From assembly GCF_026125785.1 (NCBI RefSeq), contig NZ_JAHCKL010000006.1:1-64000 (forward strand): a stretch of 64,000 nt of DNA. Reading direction: 5' to 3'. The position numbers were made by a program, and so were the translations under genes. Origin of the DNA: Hydrogenophaga sp. Lineage in GTDB: Bacteria; Pseudomonadota; Gammaproteobacteria; Burkholderiales; Burkholderiaceae_C. Each line of letters begins with the position of its first letter. The stretch's first letter is position 1. This document shows, piece by piece, positions 56,279 to 64,000 of the stretch. The notes below the pieces were generated by a model. That model was not told where the DNA came from. It worked only from the letters and a program-made list of their open reading frames with translations, and searched no databases.

Positions 56279-56333
56279 AGGAGCGGCCCATTCGCTTGCC
56301 AGTCCGCCCCACCTTGGCCCCGGGAGCCTGAAC

Positions 56334-57224
56334 ATGCAGGCCTGGTGGGTTGTCCTGGCATCGCTGCTCTTCGCCTCCATGGCGGTGTGCATCAAGTACG
56401 CCGCGGCGTACTTCAACAGCTTCGAGGTCGTGTTCTACCGCGGCCTGTTGGGCATGGTCTTCCTCATGGGCATGGCGCGCATGCAAGGCATCTCCCTGCG
56501 CACCAGCGTCCCCATGATGCATGCCTGGCGCGGCGTGGTGGGCGTGATTTCGCTGACCACCTGGTTCTACGCCATCGCCCACCTGCCCCTGCCCACCGCC
56601 ATGACGCTGAACTACATGAGCAGCGTCTGGATCGCGACCTTTCTGCTGGGTGGCGCGCTGCTCATGCAAGGCCGCAACGCGCCCATCCGTCAGCAAGGCC
56701 CGCTCTTTCTCACGGTGATCACCGGCTTTGCTGGCGTGGCGCTGATGCTGCGGCCGTCCCTGAACGAAGACCAGGTGGTGGGCGCGTTCGTGGGCCTGCT
56801 GTCAGGGGTGTTCGCGGCCCTGGCCTATCTCCAGGTGGCGGCGCTTTCGCGCGCGGGCGAACCGGAGAGCCGCGTGGTGTTCTATTTTTCGCTCTGTGCC
56901 ACGCTGGTGGGCGGGATGGGTATGGCCTTCACGGGCATCAGCGACTGGCACTGGCCCTCGGCGCTGTGGCTGCTGCCCATCGGCCTGTTGGCGGTGCTGG
57001 GCCAGCTCTGCCTGACACGCGCCTACTCGCGTGGCGCCACCATGGTCGCGGCAAGCCTGCACTACACCGGCATCGTGTTCGCCGCGCTCTACAGCCTGCT
57101 GCTGTTTGGCGAGCACATCCCGTTGGTCGGCTGGCTCGGCATGCTCCTGATCGTGGCCAGCGGTGTCGCGGCTTCGGTGCTGCGCGCACGCGCCGTACCC
57201 AATGCCCCGGCAGAAGAGCACTGA
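56334..57224 (+). CDS. EamA/DMT family transporter
   Basis: A 296-residue membrane protein with ten helices in two repeats (MQAWWVVLASLLFASMAVCIK and the second around VGLLSGVFAALAYLQVAALS). The pattern FYRGLLGMVFL and GAPVTAMTLNYMSSVW-like TAMTLNYMSSVWIATFLL is close to the RhaT/YdcZ-type drug-metabolite exporters. GGGAG sits before the ATG. It follows the Rieske gene by 55 bp and may export or import its substrate, but this is only proximity. Confidence 0.85.
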   Translation: MQAWWVVLASLLFASMAVCIKYAAAYFNSFEVVFYRGLLGMVFLMGMARMQGISLRTSVPMMHAWRGVVGVISLTTWFYAIAHLPLPTAMTLNYMSSVWIATFLLGGALLMQGRNAPIRQQGPLFLTVITGFAGVALMLRPSLNEDQVVGAFVGLLSGVFAALAYLQVAALSRAGEPESRVVFYFSLCATLVGGMGMAFTGISDWHWPSALWLLPIGLLAVLGQLCLTRAYSRGATMVAASLHYTGIVFAALYSLLLFGEHIPLVGWLGMLLIVASGVAASVLRARAVPNAPAEEH

Positions 57225-57238
57225 ATACCGCTCTGCCG

Positions 57239-57244
57239 CACAAT
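57239..57244 (+). promoter_or_regulatory. Candidate -10 element for the sulfurtransferase
   Basis: CACAAT ends 6 nt before the ATG at 57251, with no ribosome-binding site. Fits leaderless initiation. Confidence 0.3.
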
Positions 57245-57250
57245 GCGGAC

Positions 57251-58108
57251 ATGTACACCACCCTGATTTCCGCCGCCGAGCTGCGGCAACTGATGGACAG
57301 CGGCCGACCCTTGAGCGTGCTCGACTGCAGTTTTGACCTCATGAACGCCGACGCCGGCCAGGCGCAGTTCGAGGCCGAGCACATCCCCGGCTCGCTCTAC
57401 GTCCATCTGGACCGGCACCTGAGCGACAAGACCGGCGCAGACCGTGCCAGCGGGGGGCGTCACCCCTTGCCATCGCGCGAGACCTTCGCACGGCGCCTGG
57501 GCGACCTGGGCGTGTCCAACGATGCGCAGGTGGTGGTGCTGGACCGCCAGGGGGCCAACTACTGCGGACGCCTCTGGTGGATGCTCAAGTGGAGCGGCCA
57601 CGAGGCCGTGGCGGTGCTCGATGGCGGGCTGCCCGCCTGGAAAGCGGCCGGCGGCGCCATTGCGCAGGGCCCTGCAAGCGCCCCCGCCACGACCCGCTTC
57701 GAGTTGCGTCCACCGCTGGCCCACACCGCCTCCACCCAGGACATCCTGGACACGCTGGGCCGACCCGGGTTGACCTTGATCGATGCGCGGGCACCTGCCC
57801 GCTTCCGCGGCGAAACCGAGCCATTGGACCCGGTGGCCGGCCACATTCCGGGGGCCCTGAATCGCCCGTTCGGCCTGAACGTGACCCCCGATGGCCGATT
57901 CCGGCCGGTGGACGAATTGCGCGCCGAGTTTCACCGCCTGCTGGCGGGTCGCGACCCCGCCAGCGTCGTTCACCACTGCGGCAGCGGCGTGAGTGCGATC
58001 CCCAACCTGATCGCCATGGAACTCGCCGGACTGGGTCGCGCCCGGCTGTACCCGGGCAGCTGGAGCGAATGGAGCAATACCCCCGGAACGCCTCGCGCAC
58101 AAGGCTGA
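57251..58108 (+). CDS. Thiosulfate/3-mercaptopyruvate sulfurtransferase
   Basis: A 285-residue two-domain rhodanese. The inactive N-terminal domain starts LISAAELRQLMDSGRPLSVLDCSF; the catalytic C-terminal domain carries Cys243 in HHCGSGVSAIPNL, the loop CGSGVSA being of the mercaptopyruvate-sulfurtransferase (SseA) type rather than the CRKGVT type of thiosulfate enzymes. It transfers sulfur to thiols or cyanide. It starts 26 bp after the EamA gene. Confidence 0.9.
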   Translation: MYTTLISAAELRQLMDSGRPLSVLDCSFDLMNADAGQAQFEAEHIPGSLYVHLDRHLSDKTGADRASGGRHPLPSRETFARRLGDLGVSNDAQVVVLDRQGANYCGRLWWMLKWSGHEAVAVLDGGLPAWKAAGGAIAQGPASAPATTRFELRPPLAHTASTQDILDTLGRPGLTLIDARAPARFRGETEPLDPVAGHIPGALNRPFGLNVTPDGRFRPVDELRAEFHRLLAGRDPASVVHHCGSGVSAIPNLIAMELAGLGRARLYPGSWSEWSNTPGTPRAQG

Positions 58109-58241
58109 CCTTGAAGGACAGCATGTCTTTCACGCCCCCGCTGAGGTCGCTGGCCAACCCGCCTCAAGAGCGCCTGCAGAAAGCCGATATTTCCAACAGG
58201 ACCTCCTTTCGCCAACCCCGGCCCAGGTCCTCGCCAGCCCC

Positions 58242-60794
58242 ATGCCCAGCCGCCTGACTCCGCAGGAGACCTCCAACCACGACATCACCGGCCACCGCAG
58301 CAGCAAGGCAACCATGCTGCTGCTCACGATGCTGATCGGCGTGGCCGCCGTGTTCGTGGCTGTGGCAGACCTGCTGCTGGCCCCGCCAGGCCAGCGCGAG
58401 GCTTGGGTATCCGCCATCCTGGCCTTGATCGCGGGCAGTTGCCACCTGCTGGTGCGCAAGGGCTACCTGCGCCTGGTGGCCCACATCATCGTCGCGGGCC
58501 TTCTGCTCACCGCCATCTTCTCGGTGCTGACGTATGGATCGGTGCGCACCGCGGTGGGTTTTCTGTTCGTGGGCGCGGTGGTCGGCGCGGGCATCTTTCT
58601 CGAACGCACCGCGCTGCTCGTGACGCTGATCGCCACCGTGGCGGTGCTGGGACTGCTCACCTGGGCCGAAGTACAAGGCCTGCTGCCGGGAAGGCCGTAC
58701 TTCGAGGTCGGCGTGCGGGTGTGGATCATCTACTCCGCCACGCTGCTGGTGGTGGCCATCATGGTCTACCACAGCCGCATGCGCACACGCGACGCGCACC
58801 GCAGCCAGATGGCGGAACTGGAGCGCCGCAAGAAGACGGAGCAGGAACGCGATCGCAACCTGGAGCGTTTCGCCCGCATCTTCCGCACCAACCCCATTCC
58901 CATGGTGGCGCAGTCGGCACGCTCGGGCATGATCCTGGACGTCAACCCGGCTTTCGAGCGGTGCTACGGCTACCAGCGCGCGCAGGTCCTGGGCCGCCAG
59001 GACGCGTTTCTGTGGGCGCGGCCCCAAGAGCGCGAGACCTTCATGGCCTACCTGTTCACCGCGCGGCGAGCCGAGCAATACCCGGCCCAGGGTCTGCGCG
59101 CCGACGGCAGTGTCTTCGATGCCCTGATCTCCAGCGAGATGGGCGACGACCGCGAAGACAGGCTCATCATCACAACCATCGCCGACGTCAGCGCGCAGAA
59201 CGAGGTGCTGGAGCGCCTGCGCCGTTCGGAGGAGCGATTCTCCAAGGCCTTCAACTTCAGTCCGCTGAACATGACGCTGACCCGGCTGGCGGACGGATCT
59301 TTCATCGAGGTCAATCGGGCACAAGACAAAGCCCAGGGACTCTCGCCCGAAGAGCACAAGGGCAAGACATCGGTGGAAATCGGCGCCTGGCTGACGCAGC
59401 AAGACCGGGAGGTCTTCGTCGCCAAGCTGCTGCGCGAGGGCCGCATCGATGGCTACGAGACGCGCATGCGGCACAAGGATGGGCATCTGGTGGACACCCG
59501 CGTGTGGGCGGAGCTGGTGGAGGTGGACGGCGAGCGCTGCATCCTCTCGTGCACCGTCAACATCAGCGATGAAAAGCGGCGCGAGGCCCTGCTGCTGAAC
59601 GTGGCGCGCGGTGTCGCGGCGGAAACCGGAGAGGCCTTCTTCGGCGCACTCACGCGCCACCTGGGCGAAGCGGTGGAAGCGGACATGGTGGTGATTGGCG
59701 AATGCCGTGAAGATGGCCGCGTGCGCACGCTGGCCATCGAACAGCACGGCAGCGCGGCCTCCAACTTCAGCTTCAACCCGCAGGGCACTCCTTGTGGCCA
59801 GACGCTGATGCAGCAGGACATGCTGGTGTGTGCCAGCGGTCTTGCGGAGCAGTTTCCGCAGGCCACCAGCCTGATCGCCTCGGGTTGCCAGGCCTACCTG
59901 GGCAAGGCGCTGCGCGATGCCGACGGTACGCCGATCGGCGTGATCTTCGCGCTCTGGGGCCGGGAGGTGGAGATCGGCCAGGGCACCCAGGCCCTGATCG
60001 CCATCTTTGCCAGCCGCGCGAACGCCGAGTTGGTGCGGCTGCGCCGCGACCGGGAAATCCAGCAGTTCAATGAAACGCTGGAACAGCGTGTGCGCGAGCG
60101 CACCGCCGACCTGCAGACCCTCAACGCGGAGCTGGACTCCTTCGCCTACTCGGTCTCGCACGACCTGAAGTCACCGCTGCGGGCCATCGACGGGTTCACC
60201 CAACTGCTGCACGAATCCGCCGGCGAGCGCCTGCAGGCAGACGAGCGGCAGTTGCTGGAACGCGTGCTGCAGGCCACCGCTCGCATGGGGACGCTCATCA
60301 ACGATCTGCTGGCGCTCGCGCGCGTGAGCCAGGGCAAACTGGACCGGCAACTGCTGGACCTCAGCGCGATGGCCGAGCAGGTCTTCAAACAGGAGCGCCA
60401 GAGGCATCCGGCACGCGATATCCGCCTGCGACTGACCCCTGGGCTGTGGGCCCATTGCGACCCGCGCCTGACACGCATTGCACTGGAGAATCTGTTTGCC
60501 AATGCGGTCAAATACAGCCGCACGCGCGAGGTGAGTGAAATCGAATGGGGCCGTCTGGAAGCACAGGGCGACCAGCCTGAGCGCTTTTTCATCCGCGACA
60601 ACGGTGTGGGCTTCAACGTGGCGTACGCCGACAAGCTCTTCAAGCCCTTCCAGCGTCTGCACATGCCCAGTGAGTTCGAAGGCACGGGAATTGGCCTGGC
60701 CACGGTGCGGCGGATCATCGAGCGCCACGGTGGCTCCATCACGGGTGAGAGCCAGCCCGGCGAGGGCGCCACCTTCAGCTTCTGGCTCGGCTAG
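58242..60794 (+). CDS. Orphan PAS/GAF sensor histidine kinase
   Basis: An 850-residue sensor. Residues 25-165 hold about five membrane helices; a PAS domain follows at about 205-300 (FARIFRTNPIPMVAQSARSG), a second PAS at 320-440 (FSKAFNFSPLNMTLTRLADG), a GAF-like domain at 455-600, a dimerisation domain with phospho-accepting His640 (SYSVSHDLKSPLRAIDGF-type) and a C-terminal HATPase (NLFANAVKYSRTRE; GTGIGLATVRRIIERHGG). The PAS-GAF-kinase layout resembles phytochrome-like or light/redox sensors. No response-regulator gene lies in the window, so the partner is unknown. Confidence 0.88.
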   Translation: MPSRLTPQETSNHDITGHRSSKATMLLLTMLIGVAAVFVAVADLLLAPPGQREAWVSAILALIAGSCHLLVRKGYLRLVAHIIVAGLLLTAIFSVLTYGSVRTAVGFLFVGAVVGAGIFLERTALLVTLIATVAVLGLLTWAEVQGLLPGRPYFEVGVRVWIIYSATLLVVAIMVYHSRMRTRDAHRSQMAELERRKKTEQERDRNLERFARIFRTNPIPMVAQSARSGMILDVNPAFERCYGYQRAQVLGRQDAFLWARPQERETFMAYLFTARRAEQYPAQGLRADGSVFDALISSEMGDDREDRLIITTIADVSAQNEVLERLRRSEERFSKAFNFSPLNMTLTRLADGSFIEVNRAQDKAQGLSPEEHKGKTSVEIGAWLTQQDREVFVAKLLREGRIDGYETRMRHKDGHLVDTRVWAELVEVDGERCILSCTVNISDEKRREALLLNVARGVAAETGEAFFGALTRHLGEAVEADMVVIGECREDGRVRTLAIEQHGSAASNFSFNPQGTPCGQTLMQQDMLVCASGLAEQFPQATSLIASGCQAYLGKALRDADGTPIGVIFALWGREVEIGQGTQALIAIFASRANAELVRLRRDREIQQFNETLEQRVRERTADLQTLNAELDSFAYSVSHDLKSPLRAIDGFTQLLHESAGERLQADERQLLERVLQATARMGTLINDLLALARVSQGKLDRQLLDLSAMAEQVFKQERQRHPARDIRLRLTPGLWAHCDPRLTRIALENLFANAVKYSRTREVSEIEWGRLEAQGDQPERFFIRDNGVGFNVAYADKLFKPFQRLHMPSEFEGTGIGLATVRRIIERHGGSITGESQPGEGATFSFWLG

Positions 60795-60825
60795 GGTCTG
60801 TTCACACGCTGTCCCCGGTGTATAG

Positions 60826-60848
60826 GGCATGGGCGAAGTGCCCATGCC
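60826..60848. terminator. Inverted repeat between convergent kinase and ZIP genes
   Basis: GGCATGGGC and GCCCATGCC form a perfect 9-bp stem with a 5-nt loop between the stops of the histidine kinase (60794) and the ZIP gene (60861). No T-run follows on either strand, so it may act as a bidirectional stability element or a weak terminator. Confidence 0.5.
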
Positions 60849-60860
60849 AGGGCGAATGCC

Positions 60861-61679
60861 TCAGTGCCAGTGGGCCAGGCCGCTCACGACGGTCACCAGG
60901 CCTATGCCACCCAGCAGCCAGGCCACCTGGGCCACGGTGGCCCGCAGGCCCAGGCGCTTTTGCAGTTGCGGAATGAGGTCGGCCAGCGCCACGTACACGA
61001 AGCTGCTGGAGGCCGCCACCAGGAAATACGGCAGGTAGTCCTGCAGACGGGTCAGCAGGAAATAGCCGACCAGGCCGCCCAGCGCGGTGACGGTGCCCGC
61101 GAGCGAGACCTTCACCAGCGCCGCCGCGCGCGAGTTGCCCGACGTCTGGCGCAGCACCACCAGATCGCCCATGTGGTGCGGTACCTCGTGGGCCAGCACC
61201 GCCAGTGCGGCCACCACGCCCAGCCGCAGATCCGCCATGAACGCGGAGGCGATCAGGATGCCGTCGCCAAAGGCATGCACGCTGTCGCCGGCCAGCACGG
61301 CCCAACCACCGGACCGCGGGCCATGGTGGTGGTGACCATGGTGATGTCCGTGGTCGTGTCCATGGGCCTGGGCATGGTCGTGGTCGTGCGCCTCGTCGTG
61401 CCGGTGCTCATGCCCGTGGTGCCAGAGTTCGGCCTTGTCCAGCAGGAAGAAGAACACCAGTCCGCCCAGCAACAGGGCAAAAAGCTCGTGCGCGCTGGCC
61501 TCGCTCTCGAAGGCCTCGGGCAGCAGGTGCATGAAGGCGGTGGCCATCAGCGCACCGGCCGCCAGGCTGAGCATGTGCTGGGTAAACCGCGCCAGCATGG
61601 CAAAACCCAGCAGCGCGGCCAGCCACACGCTGCCCACACCGGCAGCCACAGTTCCAATCAGGATCGCAATCAGGGTCAT
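60861..61679 (-). CDS. ZIP family metal transporter
   Basis: A 272-residue membrane protein with about eight helices. The metal-binding loop between helices 3 and 4 (residues 90-125) is extremely His-rich (HGHEHRHDEAHDHDHAQAHG and onward). Membrane motifs SVHAFGDGILIASAF and AVLAHEVPHHMGDLVVL carry the conserved ZIP histidines, glutamate and aspartate. It probably takes up zinc or a related divalent metal. It begins 87 bp downstream of the dienelactone-hydrolase stop. Confidence 0.9.
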   Translation of the reverse strand: MTLIAILIGTVAAGVGSVWLAALLGFAMLARFTQHMLSLAAGALMATAFMHLLPEAFESEASAHELFALLLGGLVFFFLLDKAELWHHGHEHRHDEAHDHDHAQAHGHDHGHHHGHHHHGPRSGGWAVLAGDSVHAFGDGILIASAFMADLRLGVVAALAVLAHEVPHHMGDLVVLRQTSGNSRAAALVKVSLAGTVTALGGLVGYFLLTRLQDYLPYFLVAASSSFVYVALADLIPQLQKRLGLRATVAQVAWLLGGIGLVTVVSGLAHWH

Positions 61680-61722
61680 GTTGTTCGTTCGGTACGGCCA
61701 GACTCAGCGGTGCTTCAGACAC

Positions 61723-61746
61723 AAAAAGGGCCGCTCTCGGCGGCCC
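61723..61746 (-). terminator. Rho-independent terminator of the dienelactone hydrolase gene
   Basis: GGGCCGC and GCGGCCC make a 7-bp stem with a 5-nt loop; on the minus strand it is followed by TTTTT. It lies between the stop at 61767 and the ZIP start at 61679. Confidence 0.8.
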
Positions 61747-61766
61747 CAGGACGGTGCACAAAGGCC

Positions 61767-62666
61767 TCAGGCCACACCGTGTTGCTTGAACCATGCCAGG
61801 GCCCGCTTCCAACCATCTTCCGCCGGCTCCTTGCGGAAACTCGGCCGGTAGTCGGCGTGGAAGGCATGCGGCGCATCGGGATACACCACGAAGGTCGACG
61901 CCTTCGCCGCCGCATTGCCAGCCGCCAGCGCAGCCTTCATCTTATCAACCGTGTCCAGCGGGATGCCGGTGTCCGCCGCGCCATACAGACCAAGCACCGG
62001 ACCGTGCAGCTTTGCGGCCACGTCCACCGGCTGGCGGGGGGTGAACTCGGTTGCATCACCCACCAGACGCCCGTACCAGGCCACGCCAGCCTTCACCGCC
62101 GGGTTGTGCGCGGCATAAAGCCAGACCTGGCGACCACCCCAGCAGAAGCCGGTGATGCCCAGCTTGCTGGTATCGCCTCCGTTGGCCGCCGCCCACTTCA
62201 CCGTGGCATCCAGATCACCCAGCACCTGCGCATCGGGCACCTTGGAAATCACCTCGGAGATGAGTTTCGCCATCTCGCCATAGCCCTGGGCATCGCCTTG
62301 GCGTACAAACAGTTCGGGCGCAATGGCCAGGTAGCCCGCCTTGGCAAAGCGGCGGGTGGTGTCGGCGATGTACTCGTGCACACCAAAGATTTCGGACAGC
62401 ACCAGCACCACCGGCAGGCCGGTCTTGCCAGCCGGAGCGGCGCGGTAGGCAGGCATCTTGAAGCCGTTCACATCGATCATGACCTCCCCCACCGTCAGGC
62501 CATCGGAAGGGGTCTTGATGGCGGTCTGCGCCATCAGTGGTGCCGCGGCGACGGCATAGCCCACGCCCAGCGCGGCCTTGAGGGCGGTACGGCGGGTGGC
62601 GCCGTCCTCGGTGGTCTGGCCGGGCAGCAGTGCTTCCAGGTCCTGGGTGTGCCGATCTTCGAGCAT
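61767..62666 (-). CDS. Dienelactone hydrolase family protein, Tat-exported
   Basis: A 299-residue alpha/beta hydrolase. Nucleophile Cys175 is in the family motif GFCWGGRQVW, and the C-terminal HAFHADYRPSF holds the histidine. The N-terminal 45 residues contain TRRTALKAALGVGYAVAAAPLMAQT, a twin-arginine signal, so the enzyme should act in the periplasm. Most dienelactone hydrolases are cytoplasmic; similar Tat-type homologues (YsgA-like) exist in betaproteobacteria. GGAGACAAGACG precedes the ATG. Substrate unknown. Confidence 0.87.
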   Translation of the reverse strand: MLEDRHTQDLEALLPGQTTEDGATRRTALKAALGVGYAVAAAPLMAQTAIKTPSDGLTVGEVMIDVNGFKMPAYRAAPAGKTGLPVVLVLSEIFGVHEYIADTTRRFAKAGYLAIAPELFVRQGDAQGYGEMAKLISEVISKVPDAQVLGDLDATVKWAAANGGDTSKLGITGFCWGGRQVWLYAAHNPAVKAGVAWYGRLVGDATEFTPRQPVDVAAKLHGPVLGLYGAADTGIPLDTVDKMKAALAAGNAAAKASTFVVYPDAPHAFHADYRPSFRKEPAEDGWKRALAWFKQHGVA

Positions 62667-62750
62667 CGTCTTGTCTCCTTTTGGGTGGGTTAAAAAGCCA
62701 AAGACTCCGTGGAACGCACGAAGTTCACCTTTTCCCCGAGGGGCTGTGGC

Positions 62751-64000
62751 TCAATGCGCCTTGTCCCAGTTCGGGCCGACGCCGACCTCGGCGACCAGTG
62801 GCACGCGCAGTGCCGCCACGCCCGCCATCAGCGCCGGAACCTCGGTCCGCAGCCAGTCGACCTCTCCTTCGGGCACCTCGAACACCAGTTCGTCGTGCAC
62901 CTGCATGATCATGCGGGTGCGCCGGCGCTGCTCATCCAGGGCCTTTTGCACCGCCACCATGCTCAGCTTGATCAGGTCGGCCGCCGTGCCTTGCATGGGC
63001 GCGTTGATGGCGGCCCGCTCGGCGCCGCTGCGCCGCGGACCGTTGGGGCTCTTGATCTCCGGCAGGTAGAGGCGGCGCCCGAAGACGGTCTCCACGTAGC
63101 CCTTTTCCCGGGCGCTCTCGCGGGTGTCGTCCATGTAGCGCCGCACCCCTTCGAAGCGCTCGAAATAGCGGGTGATGTAGTTCTTGGCCGCGGTGTTGTC
63201 GATGCCCAGTGCCTTGGCCAGACCGAAGGCACTCATGCCGTAGATCAAGCCGAAGTTGATGACCTTGGCGTAGCGGCGCTGTTCGCTGCTCACCTGGGCC
63301 GGTTCAACGCCGAACACCTCGGCAGCGGTCGCGCGGTGCACGTCCTGCCCCTCATGAAAGGCGCGCAGCAACGCCTCGTCACCGCTGATGTGGGCCATGA
63401 TGCGCAGTTCGATCTGCGAATAGTCGGCGCTGGCGATCAGGTAACCGGGCGGCGCGACGAAAGCCTCGCGCACACGCCGCCCCTCGGGCGTGCGGATGGG
63501 GATGTTCTGCAGATTGGGGTCGTTGCTGGACAGACGCCCCGTCACGGCCACGGCCTGCGCGTAGTGGGTGTGCACCCGGCCGGTGCGCGGCAGCGCCAGT
63601 TGGGCCAGCTTGTCGGTGTACGTCCCCTTGAGCTTGGAGAGACTGCGGTGTTCAAGGATCTTGGCCGGCAGCGGGTAGTCCTCGGCCAGTTTCTCCAGCA
63701 CCTCCTCGTCGGTGCTGCGTGCGCCGGTAGCGGTCTTCTTGACCACCGGCAGGCCCAGCTTGTCGAAGAATATCTCCCCCAGTTGTTTGGGGCTGGAGAG
63801 ATTGAAGGGCTGGCCAGCGATGGCATAGGCCTCCTGCTCCAGGGCAACGATGCGCTGCCCGAGTTCGTGGCTTTGCGTGGCGAGGGTCTGTGCGTCGATC
63901 AGCACACCATTGCGTTCCACGCGGTAGAGCACCTCGCTGCAAGCCATTTCCAGTTCGTAGATGAAGCGCAAGCGCTCGTCGGCCTGCAGGCGGGGCCAGA
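62751..64000 (-). CDS. polA: DNA polymerase I, C-terminal part (window edge)
   Basis: At least 416 codons of DNA polymerase I; the 5' portion (5'-nuclease and 3'-exonuclease domains) is beyond the right edge. The A-family polymerase motifs are complete: motif A DYSQIELR, motif [16 protein letters not shown] and motif [10 protein letters not shown]. Upstream of them, [18 protein letters not shown] and [14 protein letters not shown] match the thumb region. The reading frame is open to the last base of the window ([17 protein letters not shown]). Stop is TGA at 62751-62753. Confidence 0.95.
   Translation of the reverse strand, partial: WPRLQADERLRFIYELEMACSEVLYRVERNGVLIDAQTLATQSHELGQRIVALEQEAYAIAGQPFNLSSPKQLGEIFFDKLGLPVVKKTATGARSTDEEVLEKLAEDYPLPAKILEHRSLSKLKGTYTDKLAQLALPRTGRVHTHYAQAVAVTGRLSSNDPNLQNIPIRTPEGRRVREAFVAPPGYLIASADYSQIELRIMAHISGDEALLRAFHEGQDVHRATAAEVFGVEPAQVSSEQRRYAKVINFGLIYGMSAFGLAKALGIDNTAAKNYITRYFERFEGVRRYMDDTRESAREKGYVETVFGRRLYLPEIKSPNGPRRSGAERAAINAPMQGTAADLIKLSMVAVQKALDEQRRRTRMIMQVHDELVFEVPEGEVDWLRTEVPALMAGVAALRVPLVAEVGVGPNWDKAH

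Noticed and set aside
61320-61430. Short repeat-like run of CAC/CAT codons
   Set aside because: This is the His-rich metal loop of the ZIP transporter, a coding feature and not a DNA repeat.

Overview
The window is GC-rich, gene-dense bacterial chromosome. Gene content and order (xseB-ispA-dxs, parE-parC, dapA-bamC, a TRAP dicarboxylate/2-oxoacid-type transporter, the moxR-DUF58-DUF3488/transglutaminase operon, multi-subunit biotin carboxylases) suggest a betaproteobacterium of the order Burkholderiales, probably family Comamonadaceae and perhaps close to Hydrogenophaga. That placement is inferred from gene style and was not tested by a search. I saw no rRNA, tRNA, CRISPR array, insertion sequence or prophage.

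Layout. 1-182: start of a histone-deacetylase-like gene running off the left edge. 224-5375: MoxR ATPase, DUF58 protein, TgpA-like transglutaminase and MltB lytic transglycosylase in one tightly overlapped + strand operon. 5400-8954: three minus-strand genes of unknown role, one built of a duplicated module around a cadherin-like repeat. 9124-11009: a divergent EamA exporter / LysR regulator pair. 11125-21175: the most interesting region, acetoacetate-CoA ligase, a Crp/Fnr-type regulator, biotin carrier protein, biotin carboxylase, carboxyltransferase, a HAD phosphatase and two proteins that together have the architecture of phenylphosphate synthase (a PEP-synthase-like phosphotransferase split in two and lacking the pyruvate-binding barrel). 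My reading is an ATP-dependent enol-phosphate route that carboxylates a small ketone such as acetone to a 3-oxoacid, which the ligase activates with CoA.

21178-35001: a predicted peptide-ligase/protease system of circularly permuted ATP-grasp, alpha-E and transglutaminase proteins in two blocks, separated by a lipoprotein gene and comEC. 35064-40951: RidA, a TerC-family membrane protein, a tiny membrane protein, ParC and ParE. 41107-47897: MFS transporter, small membrane protein, methyltransferase, dapA, bamC, a ribosomal-oxygenase-like JmjC protein with an unknown partner, an FKBP-type isomerase and dut. 47927-51513: TRAP transporter. 51744-54849: dxs, ispA and xseB (isoprenoid precursor synthesis plus exonuclease VII small subunit). 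55124-60794: Rieske oxygenase, EamA transporter, sulfurtransferase and an orphan hybrid-sensing histidine kinase. 60861-64000: ZIP metal transporter, Tat-type dienelactone hydrolase, and the C-terminal two fifths or so of DNA polymerase I, cut by the right edge.

Regulatory signals visible by eye include a perfectly symmetric 10-bp palindrome between two start codons only 14 bp apart (JmjC/FKBP pair), which could be a shared -10 element giving leaderless transcripts both ways; a 16-bp perfect palindrome upstream of the acetoacetate-CoA ligase; LysR-type T-N11-A sites; and rho-independent terminators after dctP, dxs and the dienelactone hydrolase.
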